From Kitasatospora sp. MAA19 (lineage in GTDB: Bacteria; Actinomycetota; Actinomycetes; Streptomycetales; Streptomycetaceae), in contig NZ_JARXYZ010000040.1 of the NCBI RefSeq assembly GCF_029894125.1, forward strand, positions 1 to 64,000: a stretch of DNA of 64,000 bases. The letters are read 5' to 3'. This document shows, in pieces, positions 40,658-48,544 of this stretch (positions are counted from its first letter, which is position 1; each line of letters opens with the position of its first letter). Below the pieces are notes generated by a model. The model saw only the letters and a list, made by a program, of their open reading frames with translations. It had not been told where the DNA came from and searched no databases. A program made the translations under genes and the position numbers.

Positions 40658-41476
40658 TCAGCCCCGCTCGGGCAGCACCAGCGGCACCCCGGTGCGCGGG
40701 TGCGGCAGCACCTCGACCGGGTGGCCGTACACCTCGCTGAGCAGCGGGGCGCGCAGCACCTCGGCGACCGGCCCGTCCGCGACCGTCGCCCCGGCCGTCA
40801 GCAGCACCACGCGGTCCGCGTACGCCGCCGCCAGGGACAGGTCGTGCAGCACCACGACCACGCCGTCCCCGGCGGCGGCGCGCGCCCGGGCGACCCGCAG
40901 CACCAACTCCTGGTGGCGCAGGTCGAGGGCGGCGGTCGGCTCGTCCAGGAGCAGCAGCGGGGCGCGCTGGGCCAGCACCCGGGCCAGCGCCACCCGGGCC
41001 CGCTCGCCGCCGGACAGGGCGGTGAACGGGCGCCCGGCGAAGGCGGCGGACTCGGTGGCGGCCATCGCCTCGGCGACCACGGCCTCGTCCTCGGTGGCGG
41101 CGGCGGTGCCGGCCCAGGGGGCGCGGCCCATCCGGACCACCTCGTCGGCCGGGAACGGAAAGGACAGCGCGGCGGACTGCGGCAGCAGCGCGCGGTGCAG
41201 GGCGAGCTCGGCGGCGCCGTAGCCGGCCAGCGGGCGGCCGCGCAGCCGGACCTCGCCGCCGTCCGGCCGGACGTCGCCGGCCAGCACGGACAGCAGGGTG
41301 GACTTGCCGGCGCCGTTCGGCCCGAGCAGCGCGACCACCTCGCCGGCGGCGACCCGTACCGACGCGCCGTCCAGCAGGGCACGCCCGCCGACGGCCAGCC
41401 GGACGGCCTCGGCCGTCAGCAACTCCGTGCCGGGGGACGGCCGTTCGGGCACCTCCCGAGGGGTCCGCAGTCTCAT
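40658..41476 (-). CDS. hmuV: Heme ABC transporter ATPase HmuV
   Basis: The 272-residue ATPase has Walker A GPNGAGKST (52-60), signature LSGGERARVALARVL, Walker B LLLLDEPTAALDL and the H-loop VVLHDLSLAAAYADR. PQSAALSFPFPADEVVRMGR is typical of heme and siderophore importers. It drives heme import through HmuU. Its ATG overlaps the hmuU stop by four bases. It is last in the hmuTUV operon. Confidence 0.93.
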   Translation of the reverse strand: MRLRTPREVPERPSPGTELLTAEAVRLAVGGRALLDGASVRVAAGEVVALLGPNGAGKSTLLSVLAGDVRPDGGEVRLRGRPLAGYGAAELALHRALLPQSAALSFPFPADEVVRMGRAPWAGTAAATEDEAVVAEAMAATESAAFAGRPFTALSGGERARVALARVLAQRAPLLLLDEPTAALDLRHQELVLRVARARAAAGDGVVVVLHDLSLAAAYADRVVLLTAGATVADGPVAEVLRAPLLSEVYGHPVEVLPHPRTGVPLVLPERG

Positions 41477-42534
41477 GCCCAGCCTCCCTGCCTGGTCCTG
41501 GTCCGGCGCAGCAGCCAGAAGAAGAACGGGCTGCCGATCAACGCGGTGAGCACCCCGAGCGGCAGCTCGGCCGGCTCGGCGACGGTCCGGGCGGCGAGGT
41601 CGGCGGCCACCAGGACCAGCGCGCCGCCGAGCGCCGAGGCGGGCAGCAGGAAGCGGTGGCCGGGCCCGGCCAGCATCCGCAGCAGGTGCGGGACGACCAG
41701 TCCGACGAAGCCGATGATGCCGCTGACCGCGACGGCCGCGGCGGTCAGCAGCGCGACGACGGTGATCAGCACCAGCCGCATCCGCTCGACGTCCACCCCG
41801 AGGTGGCGGGCCGGGCGCTCGCCGAGGGCCAGCAGGTCCAGCTTGCGGGCGTACAGCGGGGCGACGGCCAGGCCGACGAGGGCGAACGGCAGGACGGCGA
41901 GCACCTTGCCCCAGGTGGCCTGGGAGAGCGAGCCGAGCTGCCAGAAGGTGACCTGGCTGATCGCGGCGGAGTCGGCGGTGAACAGGAAGATCCCGATCAG
42001 CGCGCCGCAGAAGGCGTTCACGGCGACCCCGGTGAGGATCAGCGTGACCACCTCGGTGCGCCCGCCGGAGCGGGCCATCAGGTACACCGCGAAGACCGTC
42101 AGCAGGCCGCTGGCGAAGGCGAAGGCGGTGACCGTCCAGCTGCCGAGGGCGTCCAGGCCGAGCACGATGCAGGCCACCGCGCCGACCGCGCCGCCCGAGG
42201 AGACGCCGATCACGGCGGGCTCGGCCAGCGGGTTGCCGAACACGCCCTGCATCAGCGCCCCGGCGCAGCCGAGCGAGCCGCCGACCAGCAGGGCGAGCAC
42301 CACCCGGGGCAGCCGGACGTTCCACAGCACGGACTCGGGCACCCGGTCCAGGGCGTGCCCGCCGAGGCCGAGCCGGTGGGCGGCGGAGGCCAGGATGTCG
42401 CCGAGCGGGATGCGGTAGGCGCCGACGCCGGCCGCGAGCAGGGCGCAGAGCACCAGGGCGGCGGCGAGCACGGCGGTGATCAGGGTGGTCCTGCTGACGG
42501 TGGGTGCGGCCTTCGACCGTACGGCGGTGGTCAC
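41473..42534 (-). CDS. hmuU: Heme ABC transporter permease HmuU (FecCD family)
   Basis: The 353-residue polytopic protein belongs to the FecCD permease family, with about ten membrane segments. Family blocks are LWNVRLPRVVLALLVGGSLG, FGNPLAEPAVIGVSSGGAVG and GIIGFVGLVVPHLLRML, the last docking the ATPase. It forms the channel for heme delivered by HmuT. GTG 42534 overlaps the hmuT stop and its own stop overlaps hmuV, so translation is coupled throughout. Confidence 0.94.
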   Translation of the reverse strand: MTTAVRSKAAPTVSRTTLITAVLAAALVLCALLAAGVGAYRIPLGDILASAAHRLGLGGHALDRVPESVLWNVRLPRVVLALLVGGSLGCAGALMQGVFGNPLAEPAVIGVSSGGAVGAVACIVLGLDALGSWTVTAFAFASGLLTVFAVYLMARSGGRTEVVTLILTGVAVNAFCGALIGIFLFTADSAAISQVTFWQLGSLSQATWGKVLAVLPFALVGLAVAPLYARKLDLLALGERPARHLGVDVERMRLVLITVVALLTAAAVAVSGIIGFVGLVVPHLLRMLAGPGHRFLLPASALGGALVLVAADLAARTVAEPAELPLGVLTALIGSPFFFWLLRRTRTRQGGWA

Positions 42535-43556
42535 TTGGCGTCCGCCGGGTAGAGCTGGGCGGCGATCTCGCGCAGCACCTGGGGGGTGCGCGGGCCGTAG
42601 CTGAGCAGTTGGCCGTCCTCGATCGAGACGATCCGGCGGTCGAGGCCGGCCGGGGTCTGGGCGACGCCGGGCAGTTTGAGCAGGCCGTCGACGCCGCCGA
42701 CCGAATCCAGGCCCTTGCTCATCACCAGGATCACGTCGGGCGCGGCCTTGACCAGGGCCTCGCTGGTCAGCGGGGTGAAGTCGCCGCTGAGGCCGGCGGC
42801 GGTGCCGGCGTCCTCGCCGCCGACCGCCTCGATCAGCGAGCCGGCGCCGGAGGCGGGCCCGCCGAGCAGGTAGACGGAGGCGCTGCCGCGCAGGTAGAGG
42901 AAGGCGACCTTGGGGCGGCGGCCCGCGGTCGGGACGGCGGCCTTGGCCTCATCGATCCGCTGTCCGGTGCGCTCCGTCAACTGCCGGCCGGCGTCCGGGA
43001 CCCCGAGGGCGGCGGCGACGGTGTCGATGCGCGGACCGACGTCGGCGAGCCGCTTGGCGTCGTCCAGGACGAGCAGCGGGACGCCGGCCGCGCGGATCTG
43101 CGCGATGGCCTCGGCCGGACCGGTGGAGCGGTCGGCGAGGACGACGGTGGGGTGCAACGAGAGCACGCCCTCGGCCGAGACGTCGTGGGCCTGGGTGATC
43201 ACCGGCAGGGCGGCGGCCTGCTGGAAGGTGGTGGAAACGTCCCGGGCGACGACCTTGGGGCCGAGGCCGAGGCTGAACACCAGCTCGGCGAGGCTGCCGT
43301 TGAGCGGGATGATCCGCTCGGCGCTGGTGACGGTGACCTGGCGGCCGTCGACGGAGGCGGTGGTGGCCGGGAGCTGCGGGACGGGCTCCACGGGCAGCGG
43401 CTCGACCGCGTCGGGGGCCCGGGAGGAGCCCGCCGCGGTCGCCTTGGCGGCCGTGCCGGACGGGCCGCAGGCGGTGAGGGCGAGCAGGAGGCCGAGGGCG
43501 AGCAGCAGGAGGGCGGGCCCGCGGGCCACCCGGGGTCGGATCGTACTGCTGCTCAA
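42531..43556 (-). CDS. hmuT: Heme-binding lipoprotein HmuT
   Basis: The 341-residue product has a signal peptide and lipobox LTAC (Cys30), placing it on the outer membrane face. The two-lobed binding-protein domain contains SAERIIPLNGSLAELVFSLG and LKLPGVAQTPAG. It hands heme to HmuUV. TTG 43556 is preceded by GAAGGGA. It is first in hmuTUV and diverges from htaA across a shared iron box, so iron sufficiency should silence both directions. Confidence 0.93.
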   Translation of the reverse strand: MSSSTIRPRVARGPALLLLALGLLLALTACGPSGTAAKATAAGSSRAPDAVEPLPVEPVPQLPATTASVDGRQVTVTSAERIIPLNGSLAELVFSLGLGPKVVARDVSTTFQQAAALPVITQAHDVSAEGVLSLHPTVVLADRSTGPAEAIAQIRAAGVPLLVLDDAKRLADVGPRIDTVAAALGVPDAGRQLTERTGQRIDEAKAAVPTAGRRPKVAFLYLRGSASVYLLGGPASGAGSLIEAVGGEDAGTAAGLSGDFTPLTSEALVKAAPDVILVMSKGLDSVGGVDGLLKLPGVAQTPAGLDRRIVSIEDGQLLSYGPRTPQVLREIAAQLYPADAK

Positions 43557-43620
43557 CGTGCTTCCCTTCGCCGGGAGTTGTCGCCGCTTCGGTCCTGGTC
43601 GGGGGGTCGCGGCGGGACTC

Positions 43621-43649
43621 TTGACTCATATATTAGGTTAGCCTTACCT
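43621..43649 (+). promoter_or_regulatory. Candidate promoter of the first HtaA gene
   Basis: TTGACT (43621-43626) and TTACCT (43644-43649) are 17 bases apart and overlap the iron box. The opposite strand has TAATAT in the same place, a possible -10 for hmuT. Confidence 0.4.
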
Positions 43650-43651
43650 GA
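43633..43651. promoter_or_regulatory. Iron box (DmdR/IdeR site) between hmuT and htaA
   Basis: Read on the minus strand, the 19 bases match the TTAGGTTAGGCTAACCTAA consensus at 17 positions. The site overlaps likely promoters in both directions, so iron-loaded DmdR1/IdeR should repress hmuTUV and htaA together. Confidence 0.85.
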
Positions 43652-43727
43652 GTTCCGCAAGGGGGTCGGCAGCACACCGGACCCTTCCCTTGCCGCGCCC
43701 CCGCACCCTGCCGAGGAGTGATCCGCC

Positions 43728-45311
43728 GTGCCCCTGCCCAGCCGGCTCCGCCGTCTGGCCGCCACCCTGGTGGCCGCCCTCGCCGCCCTGCTGGTGGTGG
43801 GCCTGTCACCCGGCCAGGCGGTGGCGGCGGAGGGCAAGGTCGCCGGCGGACGGCTGGACTGGGGGATCAAGCAGTCCTTCCTGACGTACATCACCGGGCC
43901 CATCGCCAAGGGAAGTTGGACGCTCACCGGCGGCGCCGCCACGGTCGGCGGCAGCACCTTCCGGTTCCACTCCGCGACCGGTGGCTACGACCCGGCGACC
44001 GGCGCACTGACCGCCTCCTTCTCCGGCGGCGTCCGGTTCACCGGGCACCAGGAGAACGGCGCCAACGCGCTCGATCTGAGCGTCAGCCGGCTCGGCTTCC
44101 GGGCCGTCCAGGGCGGCGCGGCCGGGCTGTACGCCGACGTCAGCAGCAAGTCCAAGGACACCGGGCAGGTCAGCAGCGCGAGCCAGGCCAAGCTGGCCGA
44201 CCTCTCGCTGGCCGGCGTCGACCTGCGGGGCGCGGCCGGGACCCTGACGCTCAGCAACGTGCCGGGCACCCTCACCGACGCGGGGGCGAAGGCCTTCGGC
44301 GACTTCTACCCCGCCGGGACGGCCCTCGACCCGCTCACCCTGTCGGTCAACCTGCCCGCCGCGCAGGCCACGTCCTCCGCCCCGTCCGCTCCGTCGCCGA
44401 CCGCCGTGCCGTCGCCCTCGGCGGCCGCCGAGCCCCCGGCCGCGTCCTCTGCTCCGGCCGCACCGGCCGGTACGCCCGGCACCCGGGCCCCGGCCCGGAC
44501 CGAGTTCGCCGGCGGCGCCCTCGACTGGGGCGTGCGCCGTACCTTCCGCGACTACGTCACCGGCGCGATCGCCCACGGCCGTTGGGAACTCGGCGCCGGT
44601 GCGGCGGACGGCGGCGCCTTCTTCCGCTGGACCCCGGCCAAGGGCCGGTACGACCCCGCGAACGGCGACCTCACCGCCGCCTTCGCCGGCACCGTGCGCT
44701 TCACCGGCCTGCGCAGCGGCGACACCTACGGCCTGGACCTCACCCTCGCCAACCCGGGTGTCACCGTGTCCGGCGGTCAGGGCCGACTGGTCGCGGACGT
44801 CTCCGGCCGCACCCCGGACGGTGCCACCCAGCAGCTCACCGGCGTCGAGCTGGCGGCCTTCGACCCGGCCGGGCTCAAGCCCGAGGGCGGCCTGCTGAAG
44901 GCCGTCGAGGTGCCGCTGAAGCTCACCGAGGGCGGCGCCAAGGCCTTCGGCGGCCTCTACCCGGCCGGCACCGAGATGGACCCGCTGAGCTTCGCCGTCG
45001 CGCTCGACCCGGCGGCCGCGCTGCCCCCGCTGCCCGATCTCGGCAGTGCCCCGGCCACCGCGCCGAGCGCCACCGCGAGCCCCGCCGCGAGCCCCGCCAC
45101 CGGGCCCGTCGCCGCGTCCTCCTCGGACGGCTTCCCGGTGGCGGCCGTGGTCGGTGGCGCGGTGCTGGTGGCCGTGCTCGCCGCGACCAGTGGCCTGCTC
45201 GTCCGGCGCCGCCGCGCGGCCGCCGCGCCGGTCGCGGGCGCCGAGGCCGGCACCGGCACCGGCACCGGCTCCGGCCCCGGTGCCGCGCCGGGCCCCGACA
45301 GCGTGGCCTGA
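43728..45311 (+). CDS. HtaA-domain surface heme-binding protein, membrane-anchored
   Basis: The 527-residue product has a signal peptide, two HtaA domains (near residues 37-210 and 260-430), a Pro/Ala/Ser linker between them, and a C-terminal membrane segment (FPVAAVVGGAVLVAVLAATS) with a basic tail. HtaA domains bind hemin through conserved Tyr and His residues; each domain starts with LDWGIKQSFLTYI or LDWGVRRTFRDYV. It should capture heme at the surface for HmuT. No LPxTG-like motif precedes the membrane segment. GTG 43728 follows GAGGAG. Confidence 0.88.
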   Translation: MPLPSRLRRLAATLVAALAALLVVGLSPGQAVAAEGKVAGGRLDWGIKQSFLTYITGPIAKGSWTLTGGAATVGGSTFRFHSATGGYDPATGALTASFSGGVRFTGHQENGANALDLSVSRLGFRAVQGGAAGLYADVSSKSKDTGQVSSASQAKLADLSLAGVDLRGAAGTLTLSNVPGTLTDAGAKAFGDFYPAGTALDPLTLSVNLPAAQATSSAPSAPSPTAVPSPSAAAEPPAASSAPAAPAGTPGTRAPARTEFAGGALDWGVRRTFRDYVTGAIAHGRWELGAGAADGGAFFRWTPAKGRYDPANGDLTAAFAGTVRFTGLRSGDTYGLDLTLANPGVTVSGGQGRLVADVSGRTPDGATQQLTGVELAAFDPAGLKPEGGLLKAVEVPLKLTEGGAKAFGGLYPAGTEMDPLSFAVALDPAAALPPLPDLGSAPATAPSATASPAASPATGPVAASSSDGFPVAAVVGGAVLVAVLAATSGLLVRRRRAAAAPVAGAEAGTGTGTGSGPGAAPGPDSVA

Positions 45312-45374
45312 TCCCCTCCGGAGCGTCTCCCCCCGCGTTCCCTCCCCCCGCCCCACCCGAACGGAGTAACCACC

Positions 45375-47003
45375 ATGTCCCGCAACCGCACCCGGCTGGC
45401 CGCCCTCGCGGCTGCCACCGTCGGCCTCGGCCTGACCGCCCTCGGCGCCCCCGCGCTGGCGTTCGGCGCGGGCGGCCCCGGCAGCGTCACGTACGACACC
45501 GGCGCGCTGGACTGGGGCGTGAAGGCCAGCTTCCGCACCTACATCGGCGGTCCGGCCTCCCAGGGCGGTGCGATCGAACTGACCGGCGGCGCCACCACCA
45601 ACGCCGACGGCACCTTCCACTTCGGCCTGGCGAACGCCACGTACGACCTCGCCACCCACGCGCTCAGCTCCTCCTTCACCGGCGGGGTCCACTTCACCGC
45701 CCACCACGGCGCACTGGACGTCGCGATCAGCGATCTCAAGATCACCACCGCCGGGACGACCGGCACGCTCACCGCCGACACCGCGTCCAAGGAGGCGATG
45801 GGTGCCACCGAGATCACCCGGCGGGAGGACGTGCCGCTGGTGACGTTCACCGTCGTGCGGGACACCACCACCGGGGTGCCGGCCGCGGCCAAACTGAGCG
45901 AGCAGGGTGCCAAGGCCTTCGCGGGCTTCTATGCGGCCGGGGCGGACATGGACCCGCTGTCGCTGCTGCTGAAGCAGAGCCCGGCGACGCCGTCGCCGAC
46001 CGCCACGGCCACCTCCTCGCCGTCCGCGACGCAGTCGCCGAGCGGCACCTCCTCGCCGTCCGCGAGCACGACCCCGTCCACGAGCGCGACCCCGTCCACG
46101 AGCGCGACCCCGTCCACGAGCGCGACCCCGTCCACGAGCGCCACCCCGCCCGCGAGCGCCACCCCGTCCACGAGCGCCACCCCGCCCGCGACCGGGAGCC
46201 CCGCGCCCACCACCGCGCCGGGCCGGCTGCCCGTGGTGAACGGCACCCTCGACTGGACGGTCAAGGAGAGCTTCCGCGCGTACCTGGCCACCCCGATGGC
46301 GAGCGGCAAGGTCGAGTTCGGCGGCGGCGCGGCCGACTACCGCTTCGGCGGCGCCACCGGCGGCTACAACACCGCCGACCACTCGCTGACCGCCGCGTTC
46401 AACGGCTCGGTGCGCTTCCTCGGCCACCCCGGCAAGGACGGCTGGGCGCTCGACACCACGCTCTCCAAGCTGGGCCTGACGATCGACCAGGGCGGCGCCT
46501 TCCTGACCGCCGACGTGAACGGCAAGTCCCCCGACGGCAAGGCGACGTCGCTGAGCGGCGCGCGGATCGCCAAGCTGGAGGTGCCCGCCGCCGCCCTGCA
46601 GCCGGTCAACGGCGTGGTGACGCTCTCCGGCGTCCCGGCCACGCTCACCGCCGAGGGCGTCCCGGTGTTCTCCAACTACCCGGCGGGCACGGCCCTGGAC
46701 CCGGTCAGCGCCACCCTGGCGTTCGACAAGGACGCCAAGCGCCCGGCCGCCCCGTCGGCCGGCGGGTCCGGCACCGGCGCCAACCAGGTGGCCGGAGGCC
46801 AGGGTTCGGGCACCGGCACGGTCGGCGGCGCCTCGCTGACGACCGGCAGCGGCCTGAGCGGTACGGGCGGCGCGGGCGGCGTGCTGGCCGCCACCGGCTC
46901 GGACACCCCGGTGGTCCCGCTGCTGGCCACCGCGGCCGGTCTGCTGCTGGTCGGCGGCAGCGCCACCGTTCTGGTGCGCAACCGGCGCGGCGCGCGCTCC
47001 TGA
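45375..47003 (+). CDS. HtaA-domain protein with LAxTG sortase signal
   Basis: The 542-residue protein has a signal peptide, two HtaA domains (first near 38-200, second near 285-450) and a Pro/Thr/Ser repeat linker (STSATP units). The C terminus reads LAATGSDTPVVPLLATAAG, then a hydrophobic run and RNRRGARS. LAxTG is the signal of class E sortases, so it should be covalently attached to the cell wall, unlike its upstream paralogue. It is 63 bases after that gene and in the same operon. Confidence 0.9.
   Translation: MSRNRTRLAALAAATVGLGLTALGAPALAFGAGGPGSVTYDTGALDWGVKASFRTYIGGPASQGGAIELTGGATTNADGTFHFGLANATYDLATHALSSSFTGGVHFTAHHGALDVAISDLKITTAGTTGTLTADTASKEAMGATEITRREDVPLVTFTVVRDTTTGVPAAAKLSEQGAKAFAGFYAAGADMDPLSLLLKQSPATPSPTATATSSPSATQSPSGTSSPSASTTPSTSATPSTSATPSTSATPSTSATPPASATPSTSATPPATGSPAPTTAPGRLPVVNGTLDWTVKESFRAYLATPMASGKVEFGGGAADYRFGGATGGYNTADHSLTAAFNGSVRFLGHPGKDGWALDTTLSKLGLTIDQGGAFLTADVNGKSPDGKATSLSGARIAKLEVPAAALQPVNGVVTLSGVPATLTAEGVPVFSNYPAGTALDPVSATLAFDKDAKRPAAPSAGGSGTGANQVAGGQGSGTGTVGGASLTTGSGLSGTGGAGGVLAATGSDTPVVPLLATAAGLLLVGGSATVLVRNRRGARS
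46068..46198 (+). repeat. 18-base tandem repeats encoding STSATP
   Basis: About six copies of an 18-base unit (ACGAGCGCGACCCCGTCC and variants) encode a flexible Thr/Ser/Pro linker between the HtaA domains. The middle copies are identical, suggesting recent expansion or sequence homogenisation. Confidence 0.85.
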
Positions 47004-47023
47004 CGCACCCCCGGGGCGCGCGA

Positions 47024-47055
47024 CGGCCCCGGCGAGCAACTGCTCGCCGGGGCCG
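47024..47055. terminator. Bidirectional terminator between htaA and hmuO
   Basis: A perfect 15-bp stem (CGGCCCCGGCGAGCA and its complement) with a 2-base loop lies between the convergent genes. Confidence 0.85.
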
Positions 47056-47099
47056 ATCCGTTCGTGCCGCCGATCCCTTGGCGTGACGGGGAGAAACGT

Positions 47100-47768
47100 T
47101 CAGGCACTCAGCGGGTAGCGCGCGTCCAGGTCCCGGAAGACGGCGCCGTTGAGCACGAAGGCCCGCTTGCACTCCTCGACCACCCGGCGGCGCTCGACCT
47201 CGTCCATCGCCAGCCCGGCCGCGTCCAGCCGGGCCCGGTACTCACGCTTGAAGGCGGCCGGGTTGTCGACCTCCTCGAAGACGTAGAACCGCACGCCGTC
47301 GCCCTTGCGCTCGAAGCCCCAGGTCTTCTCGGCCACCCCGCGGATGATCTGGCCGCCGGACAGGTCGCCCAGGTAGCGGGTGTAGTGGTGCGCGATGTAC
47401 CCGGCCGGCCACGTCTCGGCCAGTTCCTCCACCCGTGCGACGTACGCGGCGGTGGCCGGCAGCGGCTCCAGCCCGTCCCGCCAGTGCGGCCCGCGCAGGT
47501 GCGCCAGGTCGCGCTCGATGGCGGCGGTGCGCAGCAGTGCCCGGTCGATGAAGGGCCCGGCGAGCGGGTGCCGCGCCAGTTGTCCGGCTCGGCTCTCCAG
47601 GGCTTGGTAGACGTACCAGAGCTGGCCGGTGAGGTCGGCGTACGCCTCGATTCCGAGCCGTCCACCCAGCAGGTGGCTCATGAACGAGGACTGCTCCGCG
47701 GCCTCGTGTTCCTGGCTGCTGGCGGTGCGGAGCGCGGTGGAGAACGGGACGGGCTCGGGCGTGGGCAT
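47100..47768 (-). CDS. hmuO: Heme oxygenase (HmuO type)
   Basis: The 222-residue enzyme opens the heme ring to biliverdin, carbon monoxide and free iron in the cytoplasm. The proximal histidine is His21 (SSQEHEAAE), and the distal helix YLGDLSGGQIIRGVA is intact. ATG 47768 follows GGAGG. Its own iron box lies about 40 bases upstream. It completes the heme uptake path encoded by hmuTUV and the HtaA proteins. Confidence 0.95.
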   Translation of the reverse strand: MPTPEPVPFSTALRTASSQEHEAAEQSSFMSHLLGGRLGIEAYADLTGQLWYVYQALESRAGQLARHPLAGPFIDRALLRTAAIERDLAHLRGPHWRDGLEPLPATAAYVARVEELAETWPAGYIAHHYTRYLGDLSGGQIIRGVAEKTWGFERKGDGVRFYVFEEVDNPAAFKREYRARLDAAGLAMDEVERRRVVEECKRAFVLNGAVFRDLDARYPLSA

Positions 47769-47804
47769 GTGTGGCCTCCAGGGATCGGATCCGCCCCCGA
47801 CAGT

Positions 47805-47823
47805 TATGGTTAGCCTAACCTAA
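47805..47823. promoter_or_regulatory. Iron box upstream of hmuO
   Basis: On the minus strand the sequence is TTAGGTTAGGCTAACCATA, matching the DmdR/IdeR consensus at 17 of 19 positions. It is well placed to repress hmuO when iron is plentiful. Confidence 0.85.
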
Positions 47824-47882
47824 TCAGGCGTCATGCCGACAGCCTGTCGGTAAAACGGTCGCACCGGCCCCGGGATACGGCA

Positions 47883-47922
47883 AAGGCCGGGGCCCGCGGA
47901 CGAATCCGCGAACCCCGGCCTT
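47883..47922 (-). terminator. Terminator of ppa
   Basis: AAGGCCGGGG and CCCCGGCCTT form the outer stem, with an inner CGCGGA/TCCGCG helix and a CGAA loop. On the minus strand a short T run follows. Confidence 0.8.
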
Positions 47923-47976
47923 CGGCTGCCCCGACCTACCTCGAACTTCCTGGTCGAACGAGATCGGAACGACGGC

Positions 47977-48468
47977 TCAGTGGCCGCCCTGCTCCGCCAG
48001 ACGCTTGATCGAAGCGGTGACCTCGGCCTCGGCCTCGGCGCGGCCGACCCAGTTGGCGCCCTCGACGGACTTGCCCGGCTCCAGGTCCTTGTAGACCTCG
48101 AAGAAGTGCTGGATCTCCAGGCGGTCGAACTCCGACACGTGGTGGATGTCCCGCAGGTGCTCCCAGCGCGGGTCGGTCGCCGGGACGCACAGCAGCTTGT
48201 CGTCGCCGCCGGCCTCGTCGGTCATCTGGAACATGCCGATGGCGCGGCACTTGATGAGGCAACCCGGGAAGGTCGGCTCGTCCAGGATCACCAGCGCGTC
48301 CAGCGGGTCGCCGTCCTCGCCGAGCGTGCCCTCGACGTAGCCGTAGTCGGCCGGGTAGCGAGTCGAGGTGAAGAGCATCCGGTCGAGCCGCAGACGGCCG
48401 GTCTCGTGGTCGACCTCGTACTTGTTACGAGAGCCCTTCGGGATTTCGATAAGGACGTCGAACTCCAA
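47977..48468 (-). CDS. ppa: Inorganic pyrophosphatase
   Basis: The 163-residue family I enzyme hydrolyses pyrophosphate to phosphate. Signature stretches are EIPKGSRNKYEVD and the metal-binding DYGYVEGTLGEDGDPLDALV. I chose TTG 48468 (MEFDVLIEIPKG), which is preceded by GGAGG at five bases and matches the family N terminus; TTG 48480 would put the ribosome binding site inside the gene. It diverges from dacB. Confidence 0.95.
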   Translation of the reverse strand: MEFDVLIEIPKGSRNKYEVDHETGRLRLDRMLFTSTRYPADYGYVEGTLGEDGDPLDALVILDEPTFPGCLIKCRAIGMFQMTDEAGGDDKLLCVPATDPRWEHLRDIHHVSEFDRLEIQHFFEVYKDLEPGKSVEGANWVGRAEAEAEVTASIKRLAEQGGH

Positions 48469-48544
48469 CGGTTCCTCCAAGGTAGGGACTGACAGAATCC
48501 AAGTGTCTCCTACGGGAGTGAGTGCTCAGGAAAGGGGCCGGTCG

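Noticed and set aside
40658..42325. Fusion of permease and ATPase as one protein
   Set aside because: The frame upstream of 41476 is antiparallel shadow of hmuU; HmuV starts at ATG 41476, which overlaps the hmuU stop.
46068..46198. Short regular repeats that could be mistaken for CRISPR
   Set aside because: The unit is 18 bases with no spacers and is in frame with an STSATP linker.
43806..47039. Open frame of 1077 codons antisense to the HtaA genes
   Set aside because: Low-complexity Gly/Arg shadow of two well-supported plus-strand genes.
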